Shown here in pieces: positions 1-10,491 of a DNA stretch of 64,000 bases. The translations under genes were made by a program, and so were the position numbers. The stretch is from Aurantiochytrium sp. KH105 (Eukaryota > Sar > Bigyra > Thraustochytrida > Thraustochytriidae). Position 1 is the stretch's first letter. Each line of letters begins with the position of its first letter. The notes under the pieces were generated by a model. It had not been told where the DNA came from. It searched no databases and saw nothing but the letters and a program-made list of their open reading frames with translations. Where the stretch lies: assembly GCA_003116975.1 (NCBI GenBank), contig BGKB01000087.1, positions 248,001-312,000 of the forward strand. The letters are read 5' to 3'.

Positions 1-2
1 CC

Positions 3-203
3 CGAAACCTGGACACCAAGCTCCCCGAGACGGAGCTCCTCGAGACCGAACGCCTCGAGGCCGAGCTCTGGTTGGGCCTGCGCGCGAGGGCGGCGGCTGC
101 GGCGAGGGTCTCGGCGCGTGCGCAGCTGGCAGTGGCTGGTAGAGCGCGGAAGAGCGCGAAGAGCGGCCGTGGAGAGCTCACAGCGCGACTCCCGCCTGAC
201 TAA
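3..203 (+). CDS. C-terminal end of a gene entering from the left edge (unidentified)
   Basis: One forward frame is open from the window edge to a TAA at 201-203, giving 66 codons. The peptide is rich in Glu, Leu, Arg and Ala (it starts RNLDTKLPETELLETERLEA) and reads like a charged helical or coiled-coil tail. No family can be recognised from so short a piece. The GC-rich third positions resemble the confident genes in the window, but a chance open frame in GC-rich DNA cannot be excluded. A CAAG/CAAA/CCAA repeat begins about 20 bases after the stop. Confidence 0.3.
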   Translation, partial: RNLDTKLPETELLETERLEAELWLGLRARAAAAARVSARAQLAVAGRARKSAKSGRGELTARLPPD

Positions 204-2321
204 CTTTAAAAGCGTATGCACAGGCAAGCAAGCAAGCAAGCAAGCAAACAAACAAACCAACCAACCAACCAACCAACCAACCAACCATCAAACAAACATC
301 AAACCATGAACACGCAACCTTCATGCTCGTGGGCGGGGCGCCGGCCCCGGGCTGGACTCGGACGCGCGCACGATGCACGGTCCTACAGCCGACCAGTTTG
401 TCGGTCGCGCGTGCAGGCGTCGGTCACGTAGCGCCTGAGCGAGCCCGTGATCGAATCGACGGACGCCCGGGACTTTGGGTTGCCCAGGCCTTGGCCAGGC
501 CAGTCAAATCACTGACAAGGAGGTGCGGACTTCAAATACGAACGAATGCACGCATGCATGCCATGCGTGCTATGATCATGACCACCCACGAGCGTCGTGT
601 CGTGCGAGCGCTCGCATGTATGGCCAATGCCTGCCGCGACTCGCTAGAGCGCGCGAGTTCGGGCTCCGTGAGCTCGCTCGAGACGTCGCGCGGAATGTCC
701 GTGGCGAGCCGGGCCGGGACACTTTATTTGTGTGCAGGCAGAGAGAGCAGTTGATGAGCCGAATCGGGACGGCGAGCGTGGTTTCGATGGCGCCCGTAGT
801 GATTGCGACTTCGACTGCGAGGACGACTGCGAGCAGAGGCCAGGGCAGGCGCAAGATGGAGACCCGCGCGGAGGCCTGTGTTGGCCGCGAGCTCGAGGTT
901 GGGCTGCGATCGGCGCTCGACCTTGGAGTTCTTGTCCGTCGTGACACGATCACCTGTAGCACAGCCATGGCCGGCGTCCGCATCATGCCGTGCCGCTGCC
1001 GCTTGCTTGCTTGCTCGCTGGTGCCTGGTTGGTTCACTTTTCATTAACTGTCTTAACATTTTCAAGTGACGCTGGCGAGTCACACCGCCGGCGCCCGCAA
1101 TACCGACCGGGTACAAGGCGTCCACCTCGTGCGTCTTACCCACGCCCTCCGCGTCGCCGTCGGTCACCGCGCCGCGCACGTTGCCCGTCCCCAAGCAACC
1201 GGGAAGGAGGGAAGGAAAGAAAGTGTGGACGGAAGAAAGGAAGCAAGCACACACGGGGTGTGCGCCCCGCTCCCGCTTCTGCGCTGCTGTTTGTCCTGGA
1301 GCAGGTCCTCGTCGTGATGCGCGTCCTCGACGCAGCGGCTGGACACGCCGTCGCGGCCAGTGCAGGCCGCTGCGGCCATGCCCTCTGCTGCGAGAGCTGA
1401 CAGCTCCCCGCTCCGCGCGGCGTTCCTGCGGCCGGCCAAGTGGAGCTCCTGCAAGCAGCTAGCTGAGCTGCAAGCGTGCGTCTGGCCTATGCTGATCGCA
1501 GCTTAGCCCAGCCCCGCCCAGCCCAGCCCAGGCCCCGGCGAAGCGAGCGAGGCCGGGCTGCTCTCGCGTTCGGTGACACGCCCGCGCAGCGGCCTCGCGC
1601 CAGGCCCACGCGAGGCCCTGCCAGGCGCAGCCGCGACGCGCTCGCTGGACGGACGTGCCGCGCCGGGCGAGGCTGACGACGAAGATGAGCACTGGCGTGC
1701 GGCACGTGCGGCGACCCCGAAGACAAGGAGACAAGATAGCGCCCGCCAGGGTCCGGAGGGTCCCGGAGCCCCGCCGGGCCGAGGCGATCGAGCGGGATGC
1801 ATGGATGCATGGATGGTTGGATTTACGGACAGGCCTGAGAAGCAGGTGGGCACGCTGCGGCTCATCGCGCGCTGATCAGCGAGGCAGCTGCAGGCAGGCT
1901 GCTGGCGGATGGTGTGAAAGCGGTAAACGGAAGGAGGCTAAAAAAGGCAAGGTGTGCGGCATGCGCAAGCGCGATATAATTGATCATGACGGCAGTTGTC
2001 ATGGTTGGCCGATTTCGCACAAACAAACAATCGATCGTGGATCGATCGATCGATCGATTGAGCAGACAAACAAACAAACAAACAAACAAGCAAGGTAGCA
2101 AGCCAGCTCGTGCCGCGCACGCACGTGCGCACGCCGACTTGCCTGCGCGAGCGCATCGCGCGACGCGAGGGCGCCGCGAAGCCGCAGGAGCGCGAGGGCG
2201 CTGTAGGCCAACGGTGAAGAAGGTAGCGCAGAGACTTGCAGCAGAAAAAGGACAAAAGCTAAAGAGCTTTCAACAGCAAGGGCAAAAAAGCCAAAAGTAA
2301 AAGGCCAAGGCCACTGGCACA
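204..2321. other. Intergenic, no convincing gene; simple repeats
   Basis: About 2.1 kb upstream of the EGF/seven-span gene. It holds a CAAG to CAAA to CCAA tetranucleotide run (about 223-300), CpG-rich sequence with overlapping low-complexity frames on both strands, a short ATCGATCG run near 2030-2062 and a CAAA run near 2066-2092. The open frames here are rich in Arg, Ala and Ser, overlap one another on opposite strands and match nothing recognisable. The last few hundred bases probably contain the promoter and leader of the gene at 2322. Confidence 0.5.
223..300. repeat. CAAG/CAAA/CCAA tetranucleotide microsatellite
   Basis: Consecutive runs of CAAG, CAAA and CCAA units without interruption. 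Read as protein the run gives KQASKQ- or NQPTNQP-type repeats, which is why artefact frames appear here. Similar CTTG or CAAG runs recur at 39166-39192 and 44603-44980, so this motif is a favoured microsatellite of the genome. Confidence 0.9.
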
Positions 2322-3491
2322 ATGACGGACAAAGCTGCCTTGAGCTGCGAGCTGATCTATCCCGACCTCGCGTGGTCCTCTGGAACCAACCCATTCGGCC
2401 CATGTTCAGGCCACGGCACCTGCGTAAATGGCACCTGTATCTGCGATGCCGGATGGACAGGTCGCAGCGATTGGATGAACGCCGAAGGCATCGACTGCCA
2501 GATCCACATGCCCACGGTCAAAGCCCTTTACGGTATCTTGGCGCTGGCTCAAGTGGTGGGCTATATTATGGCTATCCCGTACCTAAAATCGCGCTACGCG
2601 GCCTATCTTAGCCTCAAGGACCTGCATCGTAGGCGTGGCGAGAGCTACTCGATGCGTCACAACAAGACCGTCTTGGCCATGGCCATCTGGTACCTTGTGG
2701 GCGCACCAATGCTTTTCCTTTATTGCTTGGTCAAGTGGACGGCCAACGAGGAGCGCGTTGGCGTCACTTGGGGGCTGACGATTCTCTTTGTTGTGGTAAA
2801 GCTTCTCTTTTACTTGTGCGTTCTGCTCACACAGCCAACGCTACTCCGCGCCGTCCTGCATGATCTGCAAAAGGGATCCCACTATGTTCGTATTAACGAC
2901 AGAATGACCGTGGTCATGTATGCGGGCCAGCTCGTTTCCGGACTCCTGGCCGTGGCGGCTGTTCTCAAGCCTGATGCGCAGCAAACGATTTACATCATCT
3001 ATCTCGTTGTCATGCTCTACGTGGCTGGATGGATCTCGGGCCAGGCGTTCTTCATCAAGGCGCGCGTCATCCACACGCTTGATCGCTCGCACCGCGTTGC
3101 CGCCATGCCAAAGATGCTCGTGCTCAAGGACAAGCTCGTCGCCATGCAGAACTCGGCGATTCGGCAGGGCGCCTTGCTTGCTATTCTGTTTTTGATCCAG
3201 CTCGTCTGGCCTTTTCTCTGGACCAAGCACGACTACTACTTGCCGTTGAGCTGGCTTGTGATGCCGATTGTTGGCGTGCGCGTCGCGAGAACCGCGTTCT
3301 CTGAGAAGGACCAGGAAAATCTGAACAGCTCGCGGTCCTCGGCCTCGACGGGTGGCATCCAGCGGGGCAGCATCGTCGCGAACTACCGCGTCCAAGACTC
3401 CACGGGTATTGCTTCGAGCAACCCAATTTCCGACACGGCGACTTCGGAGGACCTGCAGCCACCTTCGCGCCCGCCTTCCTCCAAGAAGTGA
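2322..3491 (+). CDS. EGF-like domain plus seven-transmembrane protein
   Basis: The 389-residue protein starts at the first ATG of the frame. Residues about 22-66 form a Cys-rich EGF-like module (GPCSGHGTCVNGTCICDAGW followed by a further Cys). Seven hydrophobic spans follow, at about 66-88, 118-139, 149-172, 197-217, 223-247, 281-300 and 306-325. The last 65 residues are Ser-rich and polar and could be a phosphorylated cytosolic tail. With the EGF module outside, seven spans put the tail in the cytosol, a receptor-like topology. No classical N-terminal signal peptide is visible, so the first span would have to act as signal-anchor. No GPCR family signature was recognised, and a transporter or other membrane protein remains possible. 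Reading frame and topology are clear; the function is unknown. Confidence 0.8.
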   Translation: MTDKAALSCELIYPDLAWSSGTNPFGPCSGHGTCVNGTCICDAGWTGRSDWMNAEGIDCQIHMPTVKALYGILALAQVVGYIMAIPYLKSRYAAYLSLKDLHRRRGESYSMRHNKTVLAMAIWYLVGAPMLFLYCLVKWTANEERVGVTWGLTILFVVVKLLFYLCVLLTQPTLLRAVLHDLQKGSHYVRINDRMTVVMYAGQLVSGLLAVAAVLKPDAQQTIYIIYLVVMLYVAGWISGQAFFIKARVIHTLDRSHRVAAMPKMLVLKDKLVAMQNSAIRQGALLAILFLIQLVWPFLWTKHDYYLPLSWLVMPIVGVRVARTAFSEKDQENLNSSRSSASTGGIQRGSIVANYRVQDSTGIASSNPISDTATSEDLQPPSRPPSSKK

Positions 3492-4450
3492 CCCGCGGTC
3501 GCTTAATCTTTTGTCTGACCAGTATAGTAAGTAATGTTTTCTCGTTTTCCATTGCCGCCCACTAGGCCTACCTCCCCTGCAGGTCAAGCCCACCAGGCCT
3601 TGCGCCGAACGAACGCTACGGAGGCTTTTGTTGGCTCTGTTACCTCCTTCTGCTGTGCTGCTGATATTGAGACCTTCCTGCACCACCATTGCGATGTGGC
3701 GCGCGCCGAGACCAACACCTTTGATCGATTGATCGCTGTTGATCGTTTGATCGCCGTTGATCGATTGATTGATCGCGTCGATCGCTCTCGACGATGGCGT
3801 CATCGCAGCAGTGTCGCTGCCGCAACCAGCTGGCAGCTGCCTGCCGCCGCTGCCGCAACCAGCCAGCAGCCACACCACTCTTTTTCTGCCAGCCAGACCA
3901 GCCCGACAAAAGATTCTTAGCTGCTTGCTGCTCGTGCGTATTGCGTGAGAATCTTTTTGCGCTGCCTGCTGCAGGCTGCAGGCTGCTGGCAGTGGCATGT
4001 GGCAGCTCCAGCTCCTTGCCTTGCTCTGCTTTGATCTTCGCTTTGCTTTCGGAGTTCCCGCTGCTTTCCAAGTTCTTCTCCTCCTCCTTCGCCACGCGTC
4101 GGTTCGTTTGTCTGTCCGCCTCGCAGACTGACTGTGCGTGCAGCGTGAGTGAAGAGCAGAGCCTCTGTCTTCCTTCTCTCTGCACGTGCCGCGCCAAGCC
4201 TGCCTCAGCCCGGTCCCGGCGAGCGTTCGGGCCCAGGGCGCGTCGCGGCACCCTCGTCACGCGCCGCCGCTGCCGGCGCCAGCAGACGCGGCGTCGGCAG
4301 GGCGGTCGCGGCGCGGCGCCTGCAGCAGCAGGAGGCGCGCGCGGAAGCGTCTGGGACCACCTGGCCGGGGCCCGCGAGGAGACGCGAGAAGTGCGCGGCA
4401 GCGGCACGCGCCGCGCCGCCACCGCGGTTGAAGGAAGAGCAAGGCTAGGA

Positions 4451-4456
4451 TATAAG
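4451..4456 (+). promoter_or_regulatory. TATA-like element upstream of the cyclase gene
   Basis: TATAAG in an otherwise GC-rich stretch, 1.3 kb upstream of the cyclase ATG. It could be a core promoter if the transcript has a long or spliced leader. Only the match to the TATA consensus supports it. Confidence 0.2.
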
Positions 4457-5549
4457 AGACCGCTGCCGTGCGCGACGGCGAGCGAAGCGACCGCGCGGGC
4501 GCGACGGCGAGGCTCGCGCCCGCGGGAAGACGGCTCAGAGGCGAGGCGCGGCGTGACGAGATCGAGATCGAGATCGAGCCTCCGCGCGTCCAAGACGAGG
4601 GAGTGCGTGAGTGCGCGCCAACGACGATGGCGACGCAGAAGCGAGCCGCGCCTGGCAGGCAGGGCGTGCGGAGCGCGCTCGGCTCGCGAGCGAGCGCGAG
4701 GGCGCAGAGCGGCGCAGAGCGGCGCAGTGCAGTGCAGTGCAGCGCAGCGCGGCAGGCCTGTTTGCCTACCTGCCTGCCTGCCTGCCTGCCGCGCGAGACT
4801 TGACCAGGGATCCTCCCGTCCTGGGCTGGCTGCGTCTTGACATAGGGCGCGACATCGTATGACAGACATTGGCATGGCACCGCTCGGCATCGCACTGCGC
4901 GACGGCAAACCTCGAACGCGGGCGACCTGCCGCAGCCTGGGCCGCGCGCGGGCGCAGAGGCGGCAGCCGCCCCGCGGCCTCTGCCCTCTCTCTCCCGCTC
5001 GCCGCGGCGTGCAGAAGGCGCTGCTGCTGGTTGATCCCCGCGAGCAAGCGCGCTTGAGCCGGGGGCGCCGCGCCGTGCTGGCGGCGCACGCCGCCGCCCA
5101 CGCGCGGGAAGCGGCCGCACGCCGCAGCCCGAAGGAGCCGCGAGCGGTCGCCGCCCTCGCCCGCCCGCCCGCCAGCAGCGCAGCGCAGCGCAGGACTGGG
5201 CCGAGCAGAGCAGAGCCGAGCGGAGCAGAGCAGAGCAGAGCAGATTGTGCGGGGCTCTTCAAGAGTCTTGGCTTCCTGGGACGCGCCCGAGGAGGAGAGG
5301 GGACGAGAGGAGAAGACGCGGCGGCTTGGCGACGAGCAAAGCAAACCCGGGTCTGCATCCCACACCGCCTTCGCGCGCGCGTCTGGGGCGCAGCCGCGTT
5401 GGCCGGAGGAGGTACAGCCAGGCAGCAGCCAGGCAGCAAGCGAGCCGCGCGAAGCGGGACCCGGGCCGGAGGGCGGCGGCCGGCCTAGAGTCGCTTGTGC
5501 CTCACCGATCAGCAGCAGCAGCAGCAGTCAAAAGCAGCAAAGACAACTC

Positions 5550-5608
5550 GTGCGTGTGCGTGTGCGTGTGCGTGTGCGTGTGCGTGTGCGTGTGCGTGTG
5601 CGTGTGCG
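5550..5608. repeat. GTGTGC hexanucleotide repeat in the cyclase leader
   Basis: About ten copies of a six-base GTGTGC unit lie 150 bases upstream of the cyclase start codon. The alternating purine/pyrimidine sequence is of the Z-DNA-prone kind. It is translatable in every frame, so nearby start codons should not be trusted. Confidence 0.9.
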
Positions 5609-5758
5609 GGCGTGCCTTGCCCTGCGTTGTCTTGCCTTGGCTTCTTGCCTTGCCTTGCCTTGAGCCAGAGCGACCAAAACCCGAAGCAGCTCGGAGACCG
5701 GCCTCGCACGCTGCGAGACTACAGCCGTAGCGGCACACGCCAAGAAAGGAAGGAGGGC

Positions 5759-8700
5759 ATGGACGAGGACGACGGCGATGCTGCGGCAACGCGGCTCCGG
5801 CGCATGGTCGACGGGACCCTCGTAGACGAGGAGACCAGCAGCTTTAACAGCACGAGCAGCTCTAGCAGCACAAGCAATGCCAGCAGGCCAGGGCGCAAAC
5901 GAGCGCGCACAGCGCCCTTGGGCCATTGCTGCAAGCCGGAAAGAAGCGCGCGAACGTGGAATGTCACTCATCAAGGAGCAGGAGCAGGAGCAGGAGATGA
6001 ACAACAACAAGACCATCATGAAATGAACAATTCCGAGCCCGAATTTGAAACCCAATCTTCTTTCTCGTCCACATCGTCGCCACTTGGAGCAACATCAATA
6101 CTACCGCCACCTCCTCCTCCTCCTCCTCCTCCACTTGTGGCAGTGCGCCACATTCTCCCGGCAAGTCCTGATGCCTCTGCGAGCAGCAGTCGTACTTCTG
6201 CGGGCGGTGTGGACGATGATGACAGTCTCTCCGTCTCACCGTATGACGACTATGCAAGCGCAACGCAGACGATCGTAGTACGAGACGGCAACGTAAGCGA
6301 CCCGGATTCAGAAACAACGAGAAGAACTTCTGTCTCCTCCGGTTTGAAAAATATGCGCGACGACATTTTTGGCCTCGATTTCGACACTGACAACGAAATT
6401 GACGCCGACGAAACATGCTCCTCCAACGCCCACGAAGTTAAAAATATGGACAATGACAAGAAAGAACCCGAACACGAAAGCGACACCCTTGAATCCATGC
6501 TTCCACCCTTAGACTCCAAGCTTCCGCCCTTGGACTCCAAGCTTCCACCCTTGGACTCCAAGCTTCCTCCCATGGACTCCATGCTTCCACCCATGAGCGC
6601 ACCCGCGCCGCCCCACTCACCAACATACCCTCCGAAAGACTCTGCCAACGCTCTACAGCTCCTTATGCGCTCCAAATCACTCATGGGCTACGTACAAGAA
6701 ACCCTCGTGCGCGACGAAAATGCCTTCATGGTCCCAGGACACGAAGGCGTCACCGTGTCGACCTCGTTCGCGGACGACACGCACGGCGCGGCCGAGGCAT
6801 CAAACCGAGAGAAAACGGGCGCGGCCGGCACTGGGCAAGACGTCGGCCCCGCTTCCCCTCGGAGTCTCCTCAGTGGGCCGTCCGAGCTGCCGCGGTGCGC
6901 GCCAACAATCCATTTCCGCGCGGCGCTGGTGCTCATGTCCATGCTAATCGTTGCGCTCGCGTGCATGCTCATTGCAATCGTCAGCCTCTCGCTTTCCGTC
7001 GATGTCACCAACGAGGTCCAGACGCAATGCACAGAAAACGTGGCGGATCTCATGGAGACCACGCGCATCACCCTTGAGGATTTTGCGCGCCAGGACACCA
7101 TCAGCGCGCTCGACGTGCTAAGCGAACGCATCCAGCGCTCCTACCTTGACCAGGCCGTGGGTATCACCGGCGAGGTCGCAGGCTCCCTGGCCGCCATTCG
7201 CCATTTCCAGCCAGGTTTCTCGGGGCACGTCGGTGCTCTCGACCAATCCACAGCCACCTTCGAAGCCGTGCAGGCGGCCTACAATTCTAGCGCTGGCATT
7301 TTGCTGTCGATACCGCTCGCCACGGAACAATCGCGAAGCGTCCGAAGCGTCTTTATCGGCTTTGAAGAAACCTCCGAAGTCATTGTTGCTGTCGAGGACA
7401 GATTCCTTAATTTCTCTTGCATCGAGCTGTGCACGCCGTCGCCGAATTGCACCGCATATCCAATGACAGCAGGCGTGCCCGACTTTACGCGACCTCATCA
7501 AGCGCATTCCCATTGCGTCAATGACAACTTCGACTATGACCAACACCCGCTCCGTCTCAAAGAGCTGCGTCTCATGGCCGACAATGATAATAACCCTGTG
7601 CTTTTCTGGTGGGCGCTCAACGACTTTCAGGGCGACCCTTCTATGCTCATGACCTTTCTCCGACCGTACGACCTTTGTCTCAATTCCAATCGTACGTGTT
7701 TCAATGCTCTCATCGGTGCCCAGATTGATCTTCAGGGCCTGAGCTGCTTTCTGCACGAGCATCTCAGCTTTAACTTTTCTGCAACCGACGACAGTCGTGA
7801 CGCAAATTCCGGTCCAAATGGCAGTCTCGCGAGCAGCTCGAATCTCGCCAACGGGACCGATGAGGACGCTGGTCTCTCGTACCTGATCTTTAATGGCGCC
7901 AACTCCATTGACTCAGAACTTGACGATGTGGACCGCGTCGGCACTTTGTTGGCAACCTCGAACGCGTGCAGGCCGGCACAGGTCGACCACGCGATGCTCA
8001 ACTCCACTCTTGCGGTCGATGTCGAGGGTGGCACCGGCACCTTGGCGCGGTCGGCTTCCTACGTGCGCGACGCCTGGTTGGGCGGGGCCTTTGGCACGCC
8101 TGGCACGCGACGTGCGGCACTCGTCAATCTTGATACGCTCGAGCCATGCGACCTGACCCAGACCAGTGCGAACTCGAGCCAGTGCTTCTTTGTCTCCATG
8201 GTCCCGGTGCAGGGCCCCAGTGCAGACCCTTATGATTTGGTCGACATGGGCAATCAGGTAGAGCTCCTTGCTGTTGCCGTTGTCCCACACCTTCTCTACC
8301 TGCAAAACCTCGAGTACCTCAAGGGCGAGTACAAGGGCATTGTGCGTTCGCTCGACGAACAGCAGCGAGAACGCTGGGCCCAGGCGGCCGCCTTGGTCAC
8401 GGGGATCATTCTGGCCATTACCATCCTCGTTTGCATCCTTTCGGCGTGCCTCGCGTGGCGCTTTGGGGCCTCCATCATCCAGCTGAGCGGCTTCATGCGC
8501 GACCTTGAGACGCTCAAGTTCAGCCGTGTAAAGAAGACGGAACTCTCACGTGTTCACGAGATTTCGCAAATGCAGTCCTCGTTCAATGACTTGTGTAGCA
8601 CCATCGAAGTGATGGCCAAGTTTGTGCCTTCTGCAGTGGTGCGTGCGGTGATAACAAACTCAGAGGGCAAGGGCCGTCGCCTTCACGTGCGCCGTCGCAA

Positions 8701-9793
8701 TGTGACCATTTTGTTTTCGGACATTGCGGGCTTCACATCCATTAGTGAGCGTCTCAACGAGCGCGATCTTCTCCTCTTCTTGGTCCGGTACCTGACAGTC
8801 ATGACCGCCGTTGTGGAAGCGTACGGTGGTGTGGTGAGCGAAATATTGGGAGACGGTGTGTTGGCGTTCTGGAATACGCCTGATCCCGTCGAAGACCACG
8901 AAGCCAAAGCGTGCGCCTCGGCCTTGGCCCAGCAAGAGTCCATGCGGTTTCTCAACGAATACTTTGCGGAAATGCTCGGGGCCGCTGGATGTGGAAAGTT
9001 GAAGATCAGGATTGGGGTGCACACTGGCGACGTGCTGACGGGCAACATTGGAAGCGTTTCGCGTTACAAATGGGGATCCTTGGGAGATGCGGTAAATCTC
9101 GCGTCTCGGCTCGAGGGCGTGAACAAGCTTTTTGGAACGGGCATCATCATCTCGCACAGCACCTTTTCTGCGCTCCCTGGCAACGTGTTTGTGACGCGCA
9201 AGCTCGACTGTGTTGCAGTCAAAGGCAAGGCCAAGACCGTGACGGTGTATGAGCTTGTGTCCATGAAACGCAAACTTCAGGGTCGCAGCACAGCCGATGC
9301 GCCTGGCGTGTCGGAGGCCCAAGCTTCCAGAGCACCGTCGATGAGTGATCGTATTTTTGGGTCCAGCACACGCAAGCAAAGGCTGCGCGAGACAAAATTC
9401 ATGTCCGCCCGTTTGCCATTGGTTTCTGCGGCCAAAATTCGCGGGTCCTTTCGGATGCCGCGGTCCTCGCGAACATGGAACGCCTCGAGCAGCAATGACG
9501 AGGAGGAATGCGAAGATGCCGTCACGTACGAGTACGGTCCGGTGAGCGATGTGCGCAAGGGCAAGCTGAGCGACATCGAAGCTTACGAGCGTGCGCTCGA
9601 TGCATTTCAGCGGGGCCAGTTTGCCGAAGCGGATGAAGCACTGCATCCGCTCACAGCCAAATGTACCGCTGACCGCGCCGCGCAACTCTTGCAAGCGCGG
9701 ATTGATGGAGCCTTGGTCAAACATGGCACCTCGATTTCACCTTCCAATCACGATTGGGATGGTGTGCTGCGACTGCACGCCAAAGAATTTTGA
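5759..9793 (+). CDS. Receptor-type class III nucleotide cyclase (predicted guanylate cyclase)
   Basis: The start is taken at ATG 5759, giving 1344 residues; the frame further upstream only translates repeats. The order is a low-complexity cytosolic region (1-385, with poly-Pro near 116-128 and five LPPLDSK-type repeats at 247-281), membrane span 1 (386-413), an extracellular Cache/CHASE-like domain with several N-glycosylation sequons (about 415-870), membrane span 2 (875-902), a HAMP-like linker, and the cyclase domain (about 975-1160). The metal-binding Asp residues are D988 (FSDIAGF) and D1032 (LGDGVL), and the transition-state Asn/Arg are N1113 and R1117. The purine-selecting positions carry E1028, as in guanylate cyclases, and G1106 rather than the usual Cys or Asp. 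A TPR-like helical tail (about 1270-1330) resembles C-termini of other class III cyclases. It should convert GTP to cGMP in response to an outside ligand; substrate and ligand are inferred. Confidence 0.88.
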   Translation: MDEDDGDAAATRLRRMVDGTLVDEETSSFNSTSSSSSTSNASRPGRKRARTAPLGHCCKPERSARTWNVTHQGAGAGAGDEQQQDHHEMNNSEPEFETQSSFSSTSSPLGATSILPPPPPPPPPPLVAVRHILPASPDASASSSRTSAGGVDDDDSLSVSPYDDYASATQTIVVRDGNVSDPDSETTRRTSVSSGLKNMRDDIFGLDFDTDNEIDADETCSSNAHEVKNMDNDKKEPEHESDTLESMLPPLDSKLPPLDSKLPPLDSKLPPMDSMLPPMSAPAPPHSPTYPPKDSANALQLLMRSKSLMGYVQETLVRDENAFMVPGHEGVTVSTSFADDTHGAAEASNREKTGAAGTGQDVGPASPRSLLSGPSELPRCAPTIHFRAALVLMSMLIVALACMLIAIVSLSLSVDVTNEVQTQCTENVADLMETTRITLEDFARQDTISALDVLSERIQRSYLDQAVGITGEVAGSLAAIRHFQPGFSGHVGALDQSTATFEAVQAAYNSSAGILLSIPLATEQSRSVRSVFIGFEETSEVIVAVEDRFLNFSCIELCTPSPNCTAYPMTAGVPDFTRPHQAHSHCVNDNFDYDQHPLRLKELRLMADNDNNPVLFWWALNDFQGDPSMLMTFLRPYDLCLNSNRTCFNALIGAQIDLQGLSCFLHEHLSFNFSATDDSRDANSGPNGSLASSSNLANGTDEDAGLSYLIFNGANSIDSELDDVDRVGTLLATSNACRPAQVDHAMLNSTLAVDVEGGTGTLARSASYVRDAWLGGAFGTPGTRRAALVNLDTLEPCDLTQTSANSSQCFFVSMVPVQGPSADPYDLVDMGNQVELLAVAVVPHLLYLQNLEYLKGEYKGIVRSLDEQQRERWAQAAALVTGIILAITILVCILSACLAWRFGASIIQLSGFMRDLETLKFSRVKKTELSRVHEISQMQSSFNDLCSTIEVMAKFVPSAVVRAVITNSEGKGRRLHVRRRNVTILFSDIAGFTSISERLNERDLLLFLVRYLTVMTAVVEAYGGVVSEILGDGVLAFWNTPDPVEDHEAKACASALAQQESMRFLNEYFAEMLGAAGCGKLKIRIGVHTGDVLTGNIGSVSRYKWGSLGDAVNLASRLEGVNKLFGTGIIISHSTFSALPGNVFVTRKLDCVAVKGKAKTVTVYELVSMKRKLQGRSTADAPGVSEAQASRAPSMSDRIFGSSTRKQRLRETKFMSARLPLVSAAKIRGSFRMPRSSRTWNASSSNDEEECEDAVTYEYGPVSDVRKGKLSDIEAYERALDAFQRGQFAEADEALHPLTAKCTADRAAQLLQARIDGALVKHGTSISPSNHDWDGVLRLHAKEF
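6497..6601 (+). repeat. Five 21-bp in-frame tandem repeats inside the cyclase gene
   Basis: Five consecutive 21-base units encode variants of K/M-LPP-L/M-DS (residues 247-281) in the cytosolic N-terminal region. The middle units are nearly identical in DNA, so the array probably changes in copy number by slippage. The proline-rich product could bind SH3, WW or EVH1 domains. Confidence 0.9.
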
Positions 9794-10491
9794 GCATCTA
9801 CGATATATTGCTCCGCTTTGCGACTTGTCTGGGCAATGATTTTTGGTGCGAGAGAGACGAGAACGAATATCATAGTCAAGAGAGATCGCATCAAGCAAGC
9901 AATCACTCCATCAATCATTCAGGCACATGGTGCGATGACTGAAGGCGTCTACCTTGTGATAATAGCATCAAGATGAAGAAAACTGTGTTTTACACTTTTT
10001 TCGTTGGTCTCCTCGTCTCATCAGAAGAGCGTCCAGCCAAGTCTTGAGAGGTTGTTTGGAGTGATCAAATCTCGCAAGAAGGACATTAGAAAAAGAATAA
10101 TGTGAAGGGCACACATGCATGGTTGTGCTCTGCCGGGACAGAGAGAGATCTAAACATAAGAAAAGAAAGAGGAGAGAAAGATATCATAGAGGCAAGGAAA
10201 GCAAAGAGAAGAACCGTAATTCCGGTTGGTCGGTCAGTAGGTCGACTCGGCTTGGCTTGACTTGAACTGCGTAGGATAATGGATGCTCATTCCTCCTTTC
10301 GCATGGCAGATCTCGCTCTCGCTCAATCACATGCCCGCACACAACTGGAGACCGGCCAACTGATCGGTCAGTCGATCAGCCAGGTAGCCACTAGCTAGCC
10401 TAGCAAGCATTGGGACGAAGCCACATTAAAGAAAATACGAAGAGGGGGAGGGAAAGCGTGGCAGGTGCGACGAAAAAGGAAAGGTGCCCAC
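9794..10491. other. Convergent intergenic region, no gene seen
   Basis: About 700 bases between the stop of the cyclase (+) and the stop of ATP sulfurylase (-). It is more AT-rich than the coding DNA and has only short frames. It should hold both 3' ends; poly(A)-signal-like A-rich stretches occur, but none can be assigned firmly. Confidence 0.6.

Larger units (their letters stand above)
3492..5758. other. Intergenic and leader region before the cyclase gene
   Basis: About 2.3 kb, very GC-rich. Seen here: a cluster of GATCGATTGATCG repeats (about 3720-3790), a TATAAG sequence at 4451-4456, a GATCGA run near 4558-4575, tandem CTGC/TGCC runs near 4765-4790, GCAGA-type runs near 5205-5242, a CAG run near 5510-5527 and a GTGTGC repeat at 5550-5608. 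Long overlapping frames on both strands here have biased Arg/Ala/Ser composition and are judged not to be genes. The cyclase frame stays open upstream to about 5495, but that part only translates the CAG and GTGTGC repeats. Confidence 0.5.

Noticed and set aside
3640-5439. 599-codon minus-strand frame
   Set aside because: Composed of Arg/Ala/Ser/Pro low complexity over GC-rich repeats, overlapping several equally long plus-strand frames. No family resemblance.
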